Part shown: one piece after another, positions 1 through 12,210 of the stretch
Layout: the number at the start of each line of letters is the position of its first letter
Numbering within the stretch: position 1 is the stretch's first letter
Source of the DNA: Balanoglossus misakiensis
Lineage: Eukaryota; Hemichordata
Direction of reading: 5' to 3'
Length of the DNA stretch: 64,000 nucleotides
Assembly (NCBI GenBank): GCA_040954595.2
Contig: CM082581.2
Coordinates: 8,060,001 to 8,124,000 of the forward strand
Made by a program: the position numbers and the translations under genes
Notes under the pieces: model-generated
The model's database searches: none
What the model was told of the DNA's origin: nothing
The model's input: the letters and a program-made list of their open reading frames with translations, nothing else

Positions 1-972
1 GGGCACCTTAAATGATGCAATGCACGAACTCCAATTGTTCGCCGTCACTACGGGGATCGAAACTGCTGACATATTTTGCTGTGACATCATCCACTGTTGC
101 GGCGTACATATTTTAATGTCAACTGGAACTGCCTGTGCCTGTCCCAGAGTCGTTATCACCATTGACATCTTGTTCCATAAACTTTTTCACGGGAAAGATG
201 AGGCGGTGAGGACTCAATAGACAATTCTTTCTCTTCCCCCAAAAATTCAGCCGACAGACTGGAAGTTGCTGGTCCTGTGGGCACCATTAGAAAACCATTA
301 CGGCCAAGTGGATCATCATTTCGCTCTTACATCTAAATTGCCGTATCTTAAACCCATTACGGCAGTTTTCCCGGGTGGTTCCACGATGGGAAGACACTTA
401 ATGCGTTTTCCTTGGAATTTTCTTAATCGCTTTAGTGTTTATCACCATTACTGTCGATATCGAGCGGAACCGGCGGATCTGAGGTGCCAATCACCGGTGA
501 CAGCTTCCTCCCGATATGGCGCCTGGCCCATCAGCCTGCGAACGAGCCTGATTTCATCATTTGCCGCTTATTATTGTAACGGGAGAGAAAGGCAATGCTG
601 ATAATTTCGCCAAAAAATCGCAAAAATCAACAGCTGGTAAAAAACAGAACTTTAAACTCATATGAAAGACATTATATGTTCATGATCATGAAATAGTTGT
701 AAACTTTAAAATCATGTCAAATGCGAGAGACGGGCAAGGACTACGGCGATGCTGTGGTCCTTAGGGAACCCCGATATACATATATTTGTAGTTAGTATAC
801 ATACATACAAGTCAACCGCCCTTCAAGCGATTACACCAGTTGCCATGTACTCCTGACTGGCCTTCAAATTATCAAGGGATTAATTAACATCACTATAAAA
901 GCTTCAGACAAAATTGTTCTGAATAAGCCAGAGCGCGGGCAGCACAAACACCCGACTACAGGCTGTATAATA
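1..972. other. Non-coding, nothing recognised
   Basis: Short frames only; none looks like protein. No repeat beyond the microsatellite that follows. Confidence 0.6.
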
Positions 973-1149
<177 letters not shown>

Positions 1150-2076
1150 AGTCCCACCAATAGAACAGTTAACCAATGATAGCCGTGAGAAGATATTTAT
1201 CTCAAACAACAGTGTTGGCAAATGAGGATGATGTAGCCTGAGGCAAAAGATCCATCACTTTGATAAGACGTTACATTTTAATTGCTATTTGCCGCTCAAA
1301 TAATTATCTCGTGGAAGATCATTGTGCTTCATTGCCCGTGTTCATAATATTTACACACGCCACATACAGCAATCTTTAGGCCTAGATCTGCGGGAATAGT
1401 CGAGAATATACATGTATATTCGTTTTCATTAAAATTTTATGGTTTCTGCAGAATTTCACCCATAGCTGTGACATTTAGAAAGCGAACATTTATTTATGTG
1501 TAGGTAGCCACAAGCAAAGCGATGATGATGATGTCATTGCGCATTCCCCCACTGCAGCATGGGTAGGAGCAACAATCGGATCCAAAACTCTAATCCGTTA
1601 TTTTTAATTCAGATATGGCTAGCTCGACAATGCGCTTGTGCCCAGCTTCTGCAGAATTTTCCTATTTATTAAAAATTGCAAGGGCGGAATTTCCGAGCTG
1701 CGTTTGAGGTATTTAAGGCCATTCTTCGTGGCGCAATCTCTATTTTAATAAAATTAGCCACGCCTGACACGAAAGGGGAACTGCGGCGCGACGCGCTCGC
1801 CAACTTTTCAGGCTATGTGCATGCCACGCAGTGTAAGCTGGAATTTCTGCCGATGCATTCGGAACATCCGCGTAGAGTGCTGATGAAATCTTCTCGGCAT
1901 TCGATCGGCGCGAATGCAATCCGTCAGACTCGCAAGGAACATTATTCAATCAAAATATTTTAACTGGTTTGTAATTCAAGTATATCGCCCGGTGCACTGT
2001 TGTCGCTGTTCAAGAGTGATCTGTGCGTTATCCGGAAAGAGCGATTGGTGATTTTGCTGTGAAAAACAGGAATATT

Positions 2077-2134
2077 TGTCTATCTATCTGTCTGCCCGTC
2101 CCACCGTCCGTCCGTCTGGCTGTCTGTCTGTCCC
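2077..2134 (+). repeat. Degenerate TGTC/CCGT tetranucleotide tract
   Basis: A short pyrimidine-rich run of TCTA, TGTC and CCGT tetramers, related in composition to the TAGA array but interrupted. Confidence 0.8.
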
Positions 2135-4942
2135 TAGACCGATATTGAAATTAATAACATAACCTGCTAAATTCGCCACAATGCCATTATGATTGACAGA
2201 TTTCCCCCCCAAAAAACTCTGGAATTCAACAAGAAATTGCAAGGTGCGATGTACGAGGTTGGCGACGTTGAGAATGTATTCCAGACGACACACACAGCAA
2301 CAAAATTCGTGATATTGGAACGAGCAAAACGAAAACCAGTGCGACTCATATTGAAATATTTCAGTCTGGCTTCGTACACTTTCAAACGTGTGCTGTCATA
2401 TTTAAGTGCCCCTTTATTTTATATGACGGTAAATATGTTATTTTTCTTATGTTTTTGTGCCCCTATATGACTTAAAGTGATAAAATTGTTTGCCTTTGGT
2501 CGCTATGATGTCACACATTTTCAATTTGTTTATCACTCTCTTTGAAAACGTAAGTGTTCTGACAGTCAAGGTGTTTGGTAAAGCGATTCCGGAATAACAA
2601 CGTTTTTAAGATAAAAGGAATTTGATTGTCGCAAGCTCGAAGGTTACCCGGACATGATTGCCAAGGTTGCACTACATGACGTATTCAGCCAACTGTACCG
2701 ACTTCAGTGTGTGTGAGCAGCGATAAGACTCGAGTGTCATAACTGCATTTCATCGGCAAAGTCCTCGGTGAACGCTTCAGCGCCCGCCCGCACACGCGAC
2801 ATGCGATCCTTCCAAGGGGACGCACCCCCTCCACTTCTCTCGCAACGTTCCTCCCAGGCGGGCGGCATCGTTTAAGTCTTCCGGCGGGTCCACTTCCGCT
2901 GTCTGGTACGGCGCGCTGCTAAGTGACGCGGTACTCATCCGAACGATGCATACAGAAAAGGAGAGATAGTTGTTAGATTTGCGTGCGAAAGTGGTTTGGG
3001 ATTTTCTGAGAGTTATTTTCTCCCAGAAAGGTTCTTTTCGACGGCCATAGTGTCGCGGTGTAATACGGCGCTGTTTCTCAAAATGACATATTTTGTTTTT
3101 CGCCATCGGTTTCCTAAGGACAAAGCGAATTTCGTCTACGGCGACTTTGCATAAAGGATCTCAGTTTTTAAACATTTTGACGTGACTTGTGAAAAATAAA
3201 TGCAAAAAGCAAAACAAATGAACAGTGTTAAACTGACGTCACAGCTAACCAACGCGTCAACAAACAAATTTTAACTAAAATAAATTTAGGGATAGTGCTG
3301 TATAACTGGATAGCTCCCATCGGCTTTGATAACAGATATAGCGGTGGTTTGATATTGGCCGAAAAAAGCTGACACGACGCTCGGTGAATAATCAATTAAA
3401 CTCGAAGTTTCATGATAGGGAAGTCTGTTGGTATTTACGATCAAAGGTCACATTGGGGACACAGTCCGGTCATTGGATGCCCTTTTTCCAGTCGAAAATG
3501 ATCTTACAACCCCAAAAAATTAATACAAGTGATTGTGTCGGTCTTAGTCGATCGTATAATGTCGTTCATCTGTTGTGTCAGAGTTCGGAATCACACAGAA
3601 AAGATCCACCATGATGGGATCTGTTTTTCGCATTCACAGACTCAGGAATTCAATTTTGCACGTTTCTACGCCAGACACACGGACGCCATGGGATGTCTTA
3701 ACGCGGGGTGTGGCCCGGAGACGATAACTGCCCCGGAGACAACTGCGAAGACCATTAAGACCATCCATTCCACTTTGTTTTACGTCCCCTTCGCATCACT
3801 TCCTTCCCCCGTCGCCAAGGAAACGGCGGCCGCGGACACGGCCGGTCCACGCGATCGTGACCGACGGCCTGTTGATGGGGCCTGGCAAGAATCTTCGATG
3901 ATGGTGGCATGGGAAAGCGATATCCGCGAGAGAGCCGAGAATTTGTTGTTACTGGGCTCGATTTCGGCCGGGAACATTAATGACCCGATCGCTCCTAGTA
4001 TTAACATTATGCCGGGTAGCATGTGTCAACAAATAGCCGATTCCCCAGCACACACAATAAGATAATTGAGCGTCTTCTAATTCTATTAACACCCTTGCTC
4101 TGTTTGTGTGTGTTGAAGTCTCAGTACTGTCCCTGTAAACGCTATGAAAATAACCAGACGGACTGAAGTAGGGGTAAAAGGCGGCCAAGTATGTATATAT
4201 TGGGTGCTAATACAGCGTATTAAGTATCTGTTAAGATGCAAACACTTGAAATAACAGCTCGGCTAATGCATATCTCTGACCGCTTATAAACACCGTAGGG
4301 CTGAAGAATTCCACCAAAGGCATCGGGAGATTCGAATGATATGTCTACAGTCTCTTCTGCTGTGTGTTCCTGCGGTCGGATTGGAGGGATTCTCGCGATT
4401 TCTCTCTCACGGTGATCTTGACCTTTCAGAAAGAAAAAGCGAGTAGATCACATTCCGACAAGTATATGCATAATGAAACGGGGATTCCTTTTCTTCTCAG
4501 TCTTCGTGCCCGTTTTTTTCTGTTAATATAATAATAGGTATCTGTTTGAAAGGGGCAAATTTGTCGTCATGGTTACGTCACTAAGACACTTGGGTTATCG
4601 ATCGATCATCACATTCTATTAAAGGAGAAAAATAAATCGGGAGTGTTTACGTTGGGAGAGGGGTGCTTGGTTTCAATTTGTAAGTGGCGATGCAGTGCAT
4701 GCTGCTGATTGATTTCGGAAAAATCACGCCGACAAATTCGACTTCAACCCGAACCACCAAAGAGCTACAAACCGGTTATAATTTCTATCGAAAACTACAA
4801 TTTTGCGCGCTTCTGAAAATATACCACAATCGAAAACAATTGCGTCTGTGCGACACGGTCTTCCGACCAACTGTTGTCGATAGTGGTACATGATTTTGTC
4901 TAATTTCGGTGTAGCTGCAGTACAGTAGCTCGGGGTTTTGAC

Positions 4943-4982
4943 CGGTATGGTGGTGGTAGTGGTGGTGTTGGTGGTGGTGGTT
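4943..4982 (+). repeat. GGT-rich trinucleotide tract
   Basis: Imperfect GGT repeats. GG runs could form a weak two-tier quadruplex. Confidence 0.8.
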
Positions 4983-5430
4983 GACGGCAATACCCGGAGT
5001 TTGCCGTCCACCCCGAACACCAGACAAATCCTCGTGCTACGGTATTGCAGCTAGCGTCCCTTGTAGTAGCTCCTCGGCGAAAGCTGGGGGCCATCACAAG
5101 AACTGTTAGCGTTGAGTAATAGCTCAACTTGACGTCCGCGCACTGCAGCTGGGATGACTAATTTGTCAAACTAAACAAACACCTATGAAGTGAAAGGGCG
5201 GAGAAGTTTGCTTTGCGTTCATTACCCCCTCCCCCCTTTCCCACACCCAACCTTTATTCTGCGGTGAATAATTACTATTTTTTTACTTCCGAAATAAATT
5301 TCATGACGTCAACTGCAGGCACCAATTAAGACAAATGCGAGCAACACCAAAGTGTATACATGTATCATAACATTGAACTCTCTCCTGCAGGCAGCAAACT
5401 AAGCATAACCTAAAACGAAGGAAACCGAAG

Positions 5431-6232
5431 GAAACCGAAGGACACTGATTTTTCCATATTTTAGTGCGAAGGACACGGTTTTCTGTATGCTAGAGGCCGA
5501 AGGACTGGTTTAGCTTCGAATTAAACGCCGAAGGACGGGTGTAGCTCCGTAATTTTGGCCGAAGGAAAGCGAAGGACACTGATTTATCCGTATTTTAGTG
5601 CGAAGGACGTGGTTTTCTCTATGCTGGGGGCCGAAGGACTGGTTTAGTTCGGTAATTAAAGCTTAAGGACGGGTGTAGCTCCGTAATTTTGGCCGAAGGA
5701 AACCGAAGGACACTGATTTTTCCATATTTTAGTGCGAAGGACACGGTTTTCTGTATGCTAGAGGCCGAAGGACTGGTTTAGCTTCGAATTAAACGCCGAA
5801 GGACGGGTGTAGCTCCGTAATTTTGGCCGAAGGAAACCGAAGGACACTGATTTTTCCATATTTTAGTGCGAAGGACACGGTTTTCTGTATGCTAGAGGCC
5901 GAAGGACTGGTTTAGCTTCGAATTAAACGCCGAAGGACGGGTGTAGCTCCGTAATTTTGGCCGAAGGAAACCGAAGGACACTGATTTTTCCATATTTTAG
6001 TGCGAAGGACACGGTTTTCTGTATGCTAGAGGCCGAAGGACTGGTTTAGCTTCGAATTAAACGCCGAAGGACGGGTGTAGCTCCGTAATTTTGGCCGAAG
6101 GACACTGATTTTTCCATATTTTAGTGCGAAGGACACGGTTTTCTGTATGCTGGAGGCCAAGGGATTGGTTTAGCTTCGAATTAAACGCCGAAGGACGGAT
6201 GTAGCTCCGTAATTTAGGCCGAAGGAAAGCGA
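5431..6232 (+). repeat. 134-bp tandem repeat array, left foldback arm
   Basis: The marker GACACTGAT recurs at 5441, 5575, 5709, 5843 and 5977, exactly 134 bp apart, then at 6101 (124 bp, missing one ten-base GAAACCGAAG step). Each unit contains several short CGAAGGA blocks joined by fixed linkers such as TTTTCTGTATGCTAGAGG and TAGCTCCGTAATTTTGG. Copies are nearly identical in the middle of the array and diverge at its edges, as expected from recent unequal exchange or conversion. Confidence 0.9.
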
Positions 6233-6277
6233 AGGACGCTCATATCTCCATATTTTAGGGCGAAGGGAAGCCAGTAA

Positions 6278-7059
6278 GGTGCGGAATTGCGTTTTATCGT
6301 TTTTAGAAAGTTTAGCTACAAGTGTAGAAAGCTAAATTAGCTGTAGCTAAATAGTTCTAAACTATCTAAGTTTTAAGGATAATTATCACTACGATAATTA
6401 TCGCTTTCTAAATATCGTTCTAAATTTATAAATTAGCCACAGTTTAGAAAGCCCCCCCCCCCCCGACTAAAATTTTCTGCCGACGATATAAGTGCTGTAT
6501 TTCCATTCCAATATTTGCGGAATTTTCATGTATGATTTCAATTGGTGCATTTCAATTTCAATATTTGCGGACGGGAGAATGTTGGGAATCGTTTATTGCC
6601 CAAATCAAGCCTTATCTCAAAACTCCTCTCAGTTTATTGAGATATGGGCTTTGTTTGTATGACACCATTGTTCTGTGCAACGACTGAAGTCTCAGGTTAA
6701 TCAATGTCTTAACACCATTGTTCTACCATTATGAGGTGTTGTAAAATGTCAGAGTTAGAACTTCGACTATATATACTGTTAAAATAAAACAAAGATCACA
6801 TTTGACTTCCCACCGAAGTACTGGCCATCCCGTCTCTCTCTTCATTCCAAGCCTACTTCCAAAGTGTACGCCGTACATTTGTAAACGCCCAAGTAGTCCA
6901 ACTTTCTAAACTGCTGCTAGTTTAGAAAGTTTAGAACGATATTTAGAAAGTGATAATTATCTTGAAAAAAGCCGTGTTTATCATTATTAGCTAAATTAGC
7001 TTCCTTAGACAATACATGTAGTTTAGAAATGCCCCTTCAATAAGACACAATTCCGCACC
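6278..7059. mobile_element. 782-bp MITE inserted in the foldback arm (PIF/Harbinger-like signature)
   Basis: The ends form an inverted repeat starting GGTGCGGAATTG, 19 of the first 22 bases matching. Both sides are flanked by TAA (6275-6277 and 7060-7062), fitting a 3-bp TAA target duplication. A second 32-bp inverted repeat lies inside at 6393-6424 and 6930-6961, with one mismatch. There is no ORF of note and a 13-base poly-C tract at 6452-6464. A TWA duplication with G-rich termini is characteristic of PIF/Harbinger elements; the class call is inference. CCGAAGGA-type sequence on both sides shows that it landed in the repeat arm. Confidence 0.72.
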
Positions 7060-7462
7060 TAACTCAGGAAAGCGAAGGACAGTGATTCTCCATATTTTAG
7101 GGAGAAGGACATTAGTATCCATCTCTCTGTATCTCGGAACTAGGATATCAATAGTGTGATCTTGTGTTGAGATCGTTTTTTGTCAGTTGTTTTTCATTTC
7201 CAGTTCATGGAACGTAATGTCGGCTATTCCCGGTGAAGCATTTGAGCCCACGGTACAACTGCATGTTTGCTTGTAGAATTTGTTGTTTAATTCAAAAGTA
7301 TTGTTACGTAGAATTAGTGATAGCATTTCTATGAGGTATGTTTGTTTAGATTTGTTTCGTGTAAACATGACACTCTACTTAAGATCTCGACATTGATATC
7401 AGTAACTCTGGTCAGACGTGTACTAGCTGACGCCAAGTCTCTGATAATCGTGAGAGAATCGT

Positions 7463-8577
7463 GTCCTTCGCCCTAAAATATGGAAATATGACTGTCCTTC
7501 CTTTTCCTTCGCCCTAAAAAATGGAAATATGACTGTCCTTCGCTTTCCTTCGCCCTAAATTACTGAGCTACACTTGTCCTTCGGCCTCTAGCATACAGAA
7601 AACCTCGTCCTTCGGCCGAAAATAGGGATAAATCAGCGTCCTTCGGTTTCCTTCGCCCTAAATTACTGAGCTACACCTGTCCTTCGGCCACCAGCATACA
7701 GAAAACCATGTCCTTCGCACTAAAATAGGGATAAATCAGCGTCCTTCGGTTTCCTTCGCCCTAAATTACTGAGCTACACCTGTCCTTCGGCCACCAGCAT
7801 ACAGAAAACCATGTCCTTCGCACTAAAATACGGATAAATCAGCGTCCTTCGGTTTCCTTCGGCAAAAATTACGGAGCTACACCCGTCCTTTGGCTTTAAT
7901 TACTGAGCTAAACCTGTCCTTCAGCCTCTAGCATACAGAAAACCGTGTCCTTCGCACTAAAATATGGAAAAATCAGTGTCCTTCGGTTTCCTTCGGCCAA
8001 AATTACGGAGCTGAACCCGTCCTGCGGCTTTAATTACCGAACTAAACCGGTCCTTCGGCCACCAGCATAATTAATTACCGAACTAAACCTATCCTTCGGC
8101 CACCAGCATAGAGAAAACCTTTTCCTTCGCACTTAAATATGGATAAATCAGCGTCCTTCGCTTTCCTTCGGCGTTTAATTCGAAGCTAAACCAGTCCTTC
8201 AGCCTCTAGCATACAGAAAACCGTGTCCTTCGCACTAAAATATGGAAAAATCAGTGTCCTTCGGTTTCCTTCGGCCAAAATTACGGAGCTGAACCCGTCC
8301 TGCGGCTTTAATTACCGAACTAAACCGGTCCTTCGGCCACCAGCATAATTAATTACCGAACTAAACCTATCCTTCGGCCACCAGCATAGAGAAAACCTTT
8401 TCCTTCGCACTTAAATATGGATAAATCAGCGTCCTTCGCTTTCCTTCGGCGTTTAATTCGAAGCTAAACCAGTCCTTCGGCCACCAGCATAGAGAAAACC
8501 TTTTCCTTCGCACTAAAATATGGAAAAAACAGTGTCCTTCAGTTTCCTTCGGTTTCCTTCGGTTTCCTTCGTTTTAG
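7463..8577 (-). repeat. Inverted CCTTCGG tandem array, right foldback arm
   Basis: These are the same repeat family and linkers as the left arm but in reverse complement (TCCTTCGG, CTAGCATACAGAAAACC, TAAAATATGGA). The copies are more varied than on the left. A longer segment, roughly 7913-8140, recurs at roughly 8194-8430, including GCATAATTAATTACCGAAC, which indicates a higher-order duplication of about 280 bp within the arm. Confidence 0.85.
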
Positions 8578-9155
8578 TCTCACCCATTAAACTACCTTGA
8601 TATCATTGATGGTGTCTTCTCGTACAGAACGTTAACGGTGGCATAGAGCATAATTGTTCATGTACGAGGCATGACAAACAATTTCACAGTTCCTGAGACA
8701 CGGAAGAGACCGTCCACATTTTACAAACTGTCGCGGTCTTCCCTTGTGTTATCGCCAGCGTCTTCATGCATTATACACTTTAGCGAGAAGTGTCGCCGTG
8801 ACAAAAAGATCTTTGACTTCCACCCATGAAACCGGCCAATATAATGCACACTGAGAGTGGGGTGGTGAGGATATCGCTCTCAAGTGCGGCGTTCTGTTCA
8901 TGATAGCGTCCTGACCGTTGCGACCCGGGCTGACATATGTGAGAACCCCCTAACGCGACAATCAGTACCCGATACTCGCCGCTGTCCCGGCCACTTAGCG
9001 AGGCGCTTGCCGGCAAAGAGGGTAAACTATTTCAACAAACACGATGTAAGTGGGGAGTGTCTGTCCGTGATAAATCACACACGCTCCTCACATAGCTGGA
9101 GTGTCGTCAGTCTACGCAATAATCATCGTCTCCGGAATGCTGCAGGGTTGGTGGC

Positions 9156-9175
9156 GGGGGGGGGGGGAGGGGGGG
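9156..9175 (+). repeat. Poly-G tract (G12-A-G7)
   Basis: Nearly pure G tract. Comparable runs of 11-14 G or C lie at 25479-25492, 30254-30264, 31123-31135, 33130-33143, 41617-41627 (C), 48336-48349 (C) and 49410-49421. Confidence 0.95.
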
Positions 9176-10139
9176 CGTGAGCTCTGTATTGCCAATTTCA
9201 AAAAACTTTTTCAAAGTTGACAACGCTGGTATATTTTAATTTGAAAACTGTTTTTCCCCTCGAACCAGGACTGGGAATTTTAGACTTCAAGAAGTTGTTA
9301 GTGTTAGTATATTCGATGCCACAAAGTGGTGCCGGATCCTTACAGCGAAATGCCAGCGTACTGTTGCTCTGCTGTTTCATTTAGTGTCACTGACGTCATC
9401 GACGATGCCGTTGACGTAATAAACCAGCTCATAAGCTCTGTTAGTCTTTCCGCAATGATGATGTGCCTGTACCTGTATACCATGCAGAGGAGTGTAGCCA
9501 TCTCCGTACAGTGGTCCACATAGCAAGCAATAATCGGCAATCGACACTGTGTCAAACCACGGTCACTCAAAACCACGGTGCTCAAAACCTACGGACCTGA
9601 CCAGACGCGCTATCGACGCATGCGCAAGGCGTGACAGTCATACCTCGCCCTCCGCGCCGCGTCACGCTCTCGCTGGATTCAATGCAACTATCTATTGTGT
9701 CGTCTTTTTGACAAGTTGAAAATGCGAAGAAAGATAATTTCCATTGATATGTCAGTTGACTTTTTTGAACTACTCCGCTCCAAAATGACATCCCGCCTAG
9801 CAGCAAATTAATCTCTCTCAAGGAGAAATTAATTTGAGTATTTTCCTGATGGGGTGAGACTTTAATATTCGTTTAAGATTAACTTATGACACAAATAATC
9901 TTTTAATAAAAATGCTGTCGACTGCTTACTTCCAAAACGGAGATGAGTGCAAATGTCAACCGCTACTCTGATGTCGTGCAAGCGAATATAATATGATGAA
10001 ATGGAAAGATCAATATTACAGGACTTTGATTTCTGTTACATTGATTTTATTGAAATTTTGGATTTAACCCTATGTTAGAACATGTGTTCTTAGTGATCTC
10101 CCCACCACGTATTTACTGTCTCGAGTAAGTGTTTTCGCA

Positions 10140-10275
10140 TATTTCATGTACATTTATGTATGCATGTGCATATACATGTACATGTATGTCTGCATGAATG
10201 TATGCATGCCTATTTGTTTACCTATCTATCCATCTATCCATCTTTTCATCTATCCATCCATCCATCTATGTATCT
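10140..10275 (+). repeat. Degenerate TGTA/ATCC low-complexity tract
   Basis: Alternating ATGTA, TGCATG and TCTATCCA words. The reading frame across it is low-complexity and not a gene. Confidence 0.7.
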
Positions 10276-10684
10276 AGGCAGCTGCTGTGCGTGCGTACAA
10301 CTGTTTGTCTCCCAAAATTTTACATGTGTTAATATGTGTCTATGTTTATGATCTGGAGCACGGTATTCTCGTTAAATGACATCGTCAAACGTTTCTTTGC
10401 CAGCGAATCATGCCCCATCCCATCTCTAACAAGCTGTTTTTCTCTTAAAACACGACACGGAGTGTATAAATGTATACCGCATGTGCACGGAGTGCCCGAG
10501 CGAAAAACACTGCGTGGTCCATTATTTTGCTTCGATCCGCCTGGCTTCGATTAATTTCAAAGAAAACCCATCATCTCATGAACTGTCAATAGGTTACTTC
10601 GAGGGGAAAACCTTTATCGTGGTGTGGTCGCTTTCATCGGAAGATTAAAAAAATCACTGTCACGATTTCCACGCAGAAAATTAG

Positions 10685-10800
10685 TCTTAGTTTCTCGAAC
10701 TTCGGAGACAAGTGCTAAAAGACACAACCCAGGCAGCGGTGTCTTCTACCGGCGATGATTCGAACACCCACGGTTAGCAAACACCGCCCATCAAAGCGTT
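10685..10800 (-). mobile_element. SINE-like fragment (minus strand)
   Basis: Read on the minus strand, GGGTGTTCGAATCATCGCCGG contains a good B box (GTTCGAATC), followed by CTGGGTTGTGTCTTTTAGC and CACTTGTCTCC. This resembles a degraded form of the SINE body motif also seen at 12.18 kb. An A box is not clear. No tRNA fold was found. Confidence 0.35.
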
Positions 10801-12106
10801 TGTCGAAACTCGTTTATTCTCACGCGCACGCCGATGTCTTCCCGGCGGACCGGTAACAATAACGCGGCAATTATAACGCACTTGTTGTCAACATTTGAAA
10901 CGAGAATATTCCAAGCGCTCGGGGCTTTTTGTTCATTTAAGACGGCGCAAGAAAGGGCAGGGAACCCGACACTATTAGTGAAAAGCGATAGGCTTCACTT
11001 TTCGTCAGGTTCGATCAGGATTATTGCAGCCTCACGCTGTGTCTTTCAATATTCTTTGAATGTGGTCGATTTCGCCCATTGAGGTGGGTGTCAAGTCCAC
11101 TTATGGTAATTGACAGGTAGATGGCGAGCCCTTTCAAAAGAAAGACAAAATATTCCACGAGATACAGTCCTTGCAATTAAAAGGATTTTTGCCAACGAAA
11201 CGAGGCACAATTTTCTCCCCTTCCCGCCCACCGATGAATGGCTATTTGGTTTTATCGCCCAGAAGAGGGGCCACTCGAAGCGCTTTTGTCGCAGTTGTAT
11301 TTTCACTCCATGCATTCACTGTTTAGAATTGCTAAGACCTCTCGAAAGATTCGAGTGGCTCCCGTCTCTTCAGGACTTATTCACGGGACAGAATAAGGTT
11401 TGCAAAAGAAAGTATCTTTTTCCACGGCGCTTTTATGTGTTTTCATAATTGGACGGGAAGACGCCGTTTACCTACATGGATGAGAAGCACTGCATGCAGG
11501 GAGAAGTGAAAACTAACTGAAGGTCTCGCAAAATGACGTGGAATTTCTGAGACGGGTAATCACGTTTCCAGTAAAGTTACCACGCACAAAACACCATTGC
11601 GTGGGACCCGTCTTGTCCGTCTCGGCGGTATGCACGATGAAAAAAAGACAACCGCCCCCTTTTTTCACTCCGCATATTATAACAGATTACCCAGCTCTGA
11701 AATGTCGGAATTCGTTAGGGGGACTAATTGAGCACCCTCGTGATTGTGCTGAAGCAGAGGAGAAAAGTTGAAGTTAAAAAACATTTCGGCGGCTTTCAAA
11801 GAAACAAAACACGACATCTTCACGGTTTGTTGGAAGCCTTGCAAAGTTTTAGCCAGCCCCAGTAAGTTCTGGACAAGCGCGTCAATCAGACTATTGTTCT
11901 CCGGGTCGGTGTGTGTTTTTGTCGCAGTGTCCATTCACCGTACGCTTGATGAACTGATCGGCTTGGGATGTACAAATACCCAATTACTCTACGCTGACTA
12001 CTTTGCCTCAATGGGCTTTTTTTTCTCTCTCGCCGGTTTCTCTTTCCGTAGGTAGATCAACATCAGAACAGGGAGGTAAACTTCCGAAACAGCTAACAGA
12101 AAACAA

Positions 12107-12210
12107 AGGCATCGTGGCCTAGTGGTAAAGGGAGGGTTGTGGGTCCGAAACCCGGACCCGGACATGGCCGTAGATTTTCTATCTTGAGGAAAACACTTTA
12201 CTTTTCGGTC
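12107..12210 (+). mobile_element. tRNA-headed SINE fragment
   Basis: TGGCCTAGTGG (12115-12125) fits a Pol III A box and GGTCCGAAACC (12142-12152) is a one-mismatch B box. It continues into CTTGAGGAAAACACTTTAC (12184-12202), close to the CTTGGGCAAGGCACTTTAC-type body motif I know from several metazoan SINE families. The A-to-B spacing (27 bases) is shorter than in a tRNA, so it is not a functional tRNA gene. The 3' end is not resolved. Confidence 0.5.

Larger units (their letters stand above)
1150..5409. other. Non-coding stretch between microsatellite and foldback element
   Basis: No credible exon was found. The 178-codon frame at 3529-4065 has no recognisable domain, and a competing frame overlaps it on the minus strand. 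GC-rich patches occur at about 2780-2940 and 3700-3960. The only named sites are the low-complexity tracts listed separately. Confidence 0.55.
5410..8577. mobile_element. Composite foldback element with tandem-repeat arms
   Basis: The left arm starts CTAAAACGAAGG at 5410 and the right arm ends with its exact reverse complement at 8577; the following AAACCGAAGGAAACCGAAGG also matches inverted. The left arm (about 5410-6270, resuming 7063-7110) is made of CCGAAGGA-based repeats reading plus. The right arm (about 7463-8577) carries the same family reading minus. The centre, about 7110-7462, is single-copy and includes GATATCAAT (7144-7152) facing ATTGATATC (7392-7400). There is no transposase ORF. 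Long inverted termini built from tandem repeats are the known architecture of foldback elements such as Drosophila FB and sea-urchin TU. The relation here is by structure only. Flanking target duplication is not obvious. Confidence 0.7.

Noticed and set aside
3529-4065. 178-codon plus frame
   Set aside because: Mixed low-similarity composition with a competing minus-strand frame; no domain seen.
12107-12175. Functional tRNA gene
   Set aside because: A and B boxes are too close and no anticodon arm or acceptor stem can be drawn; better explained as a SINE.
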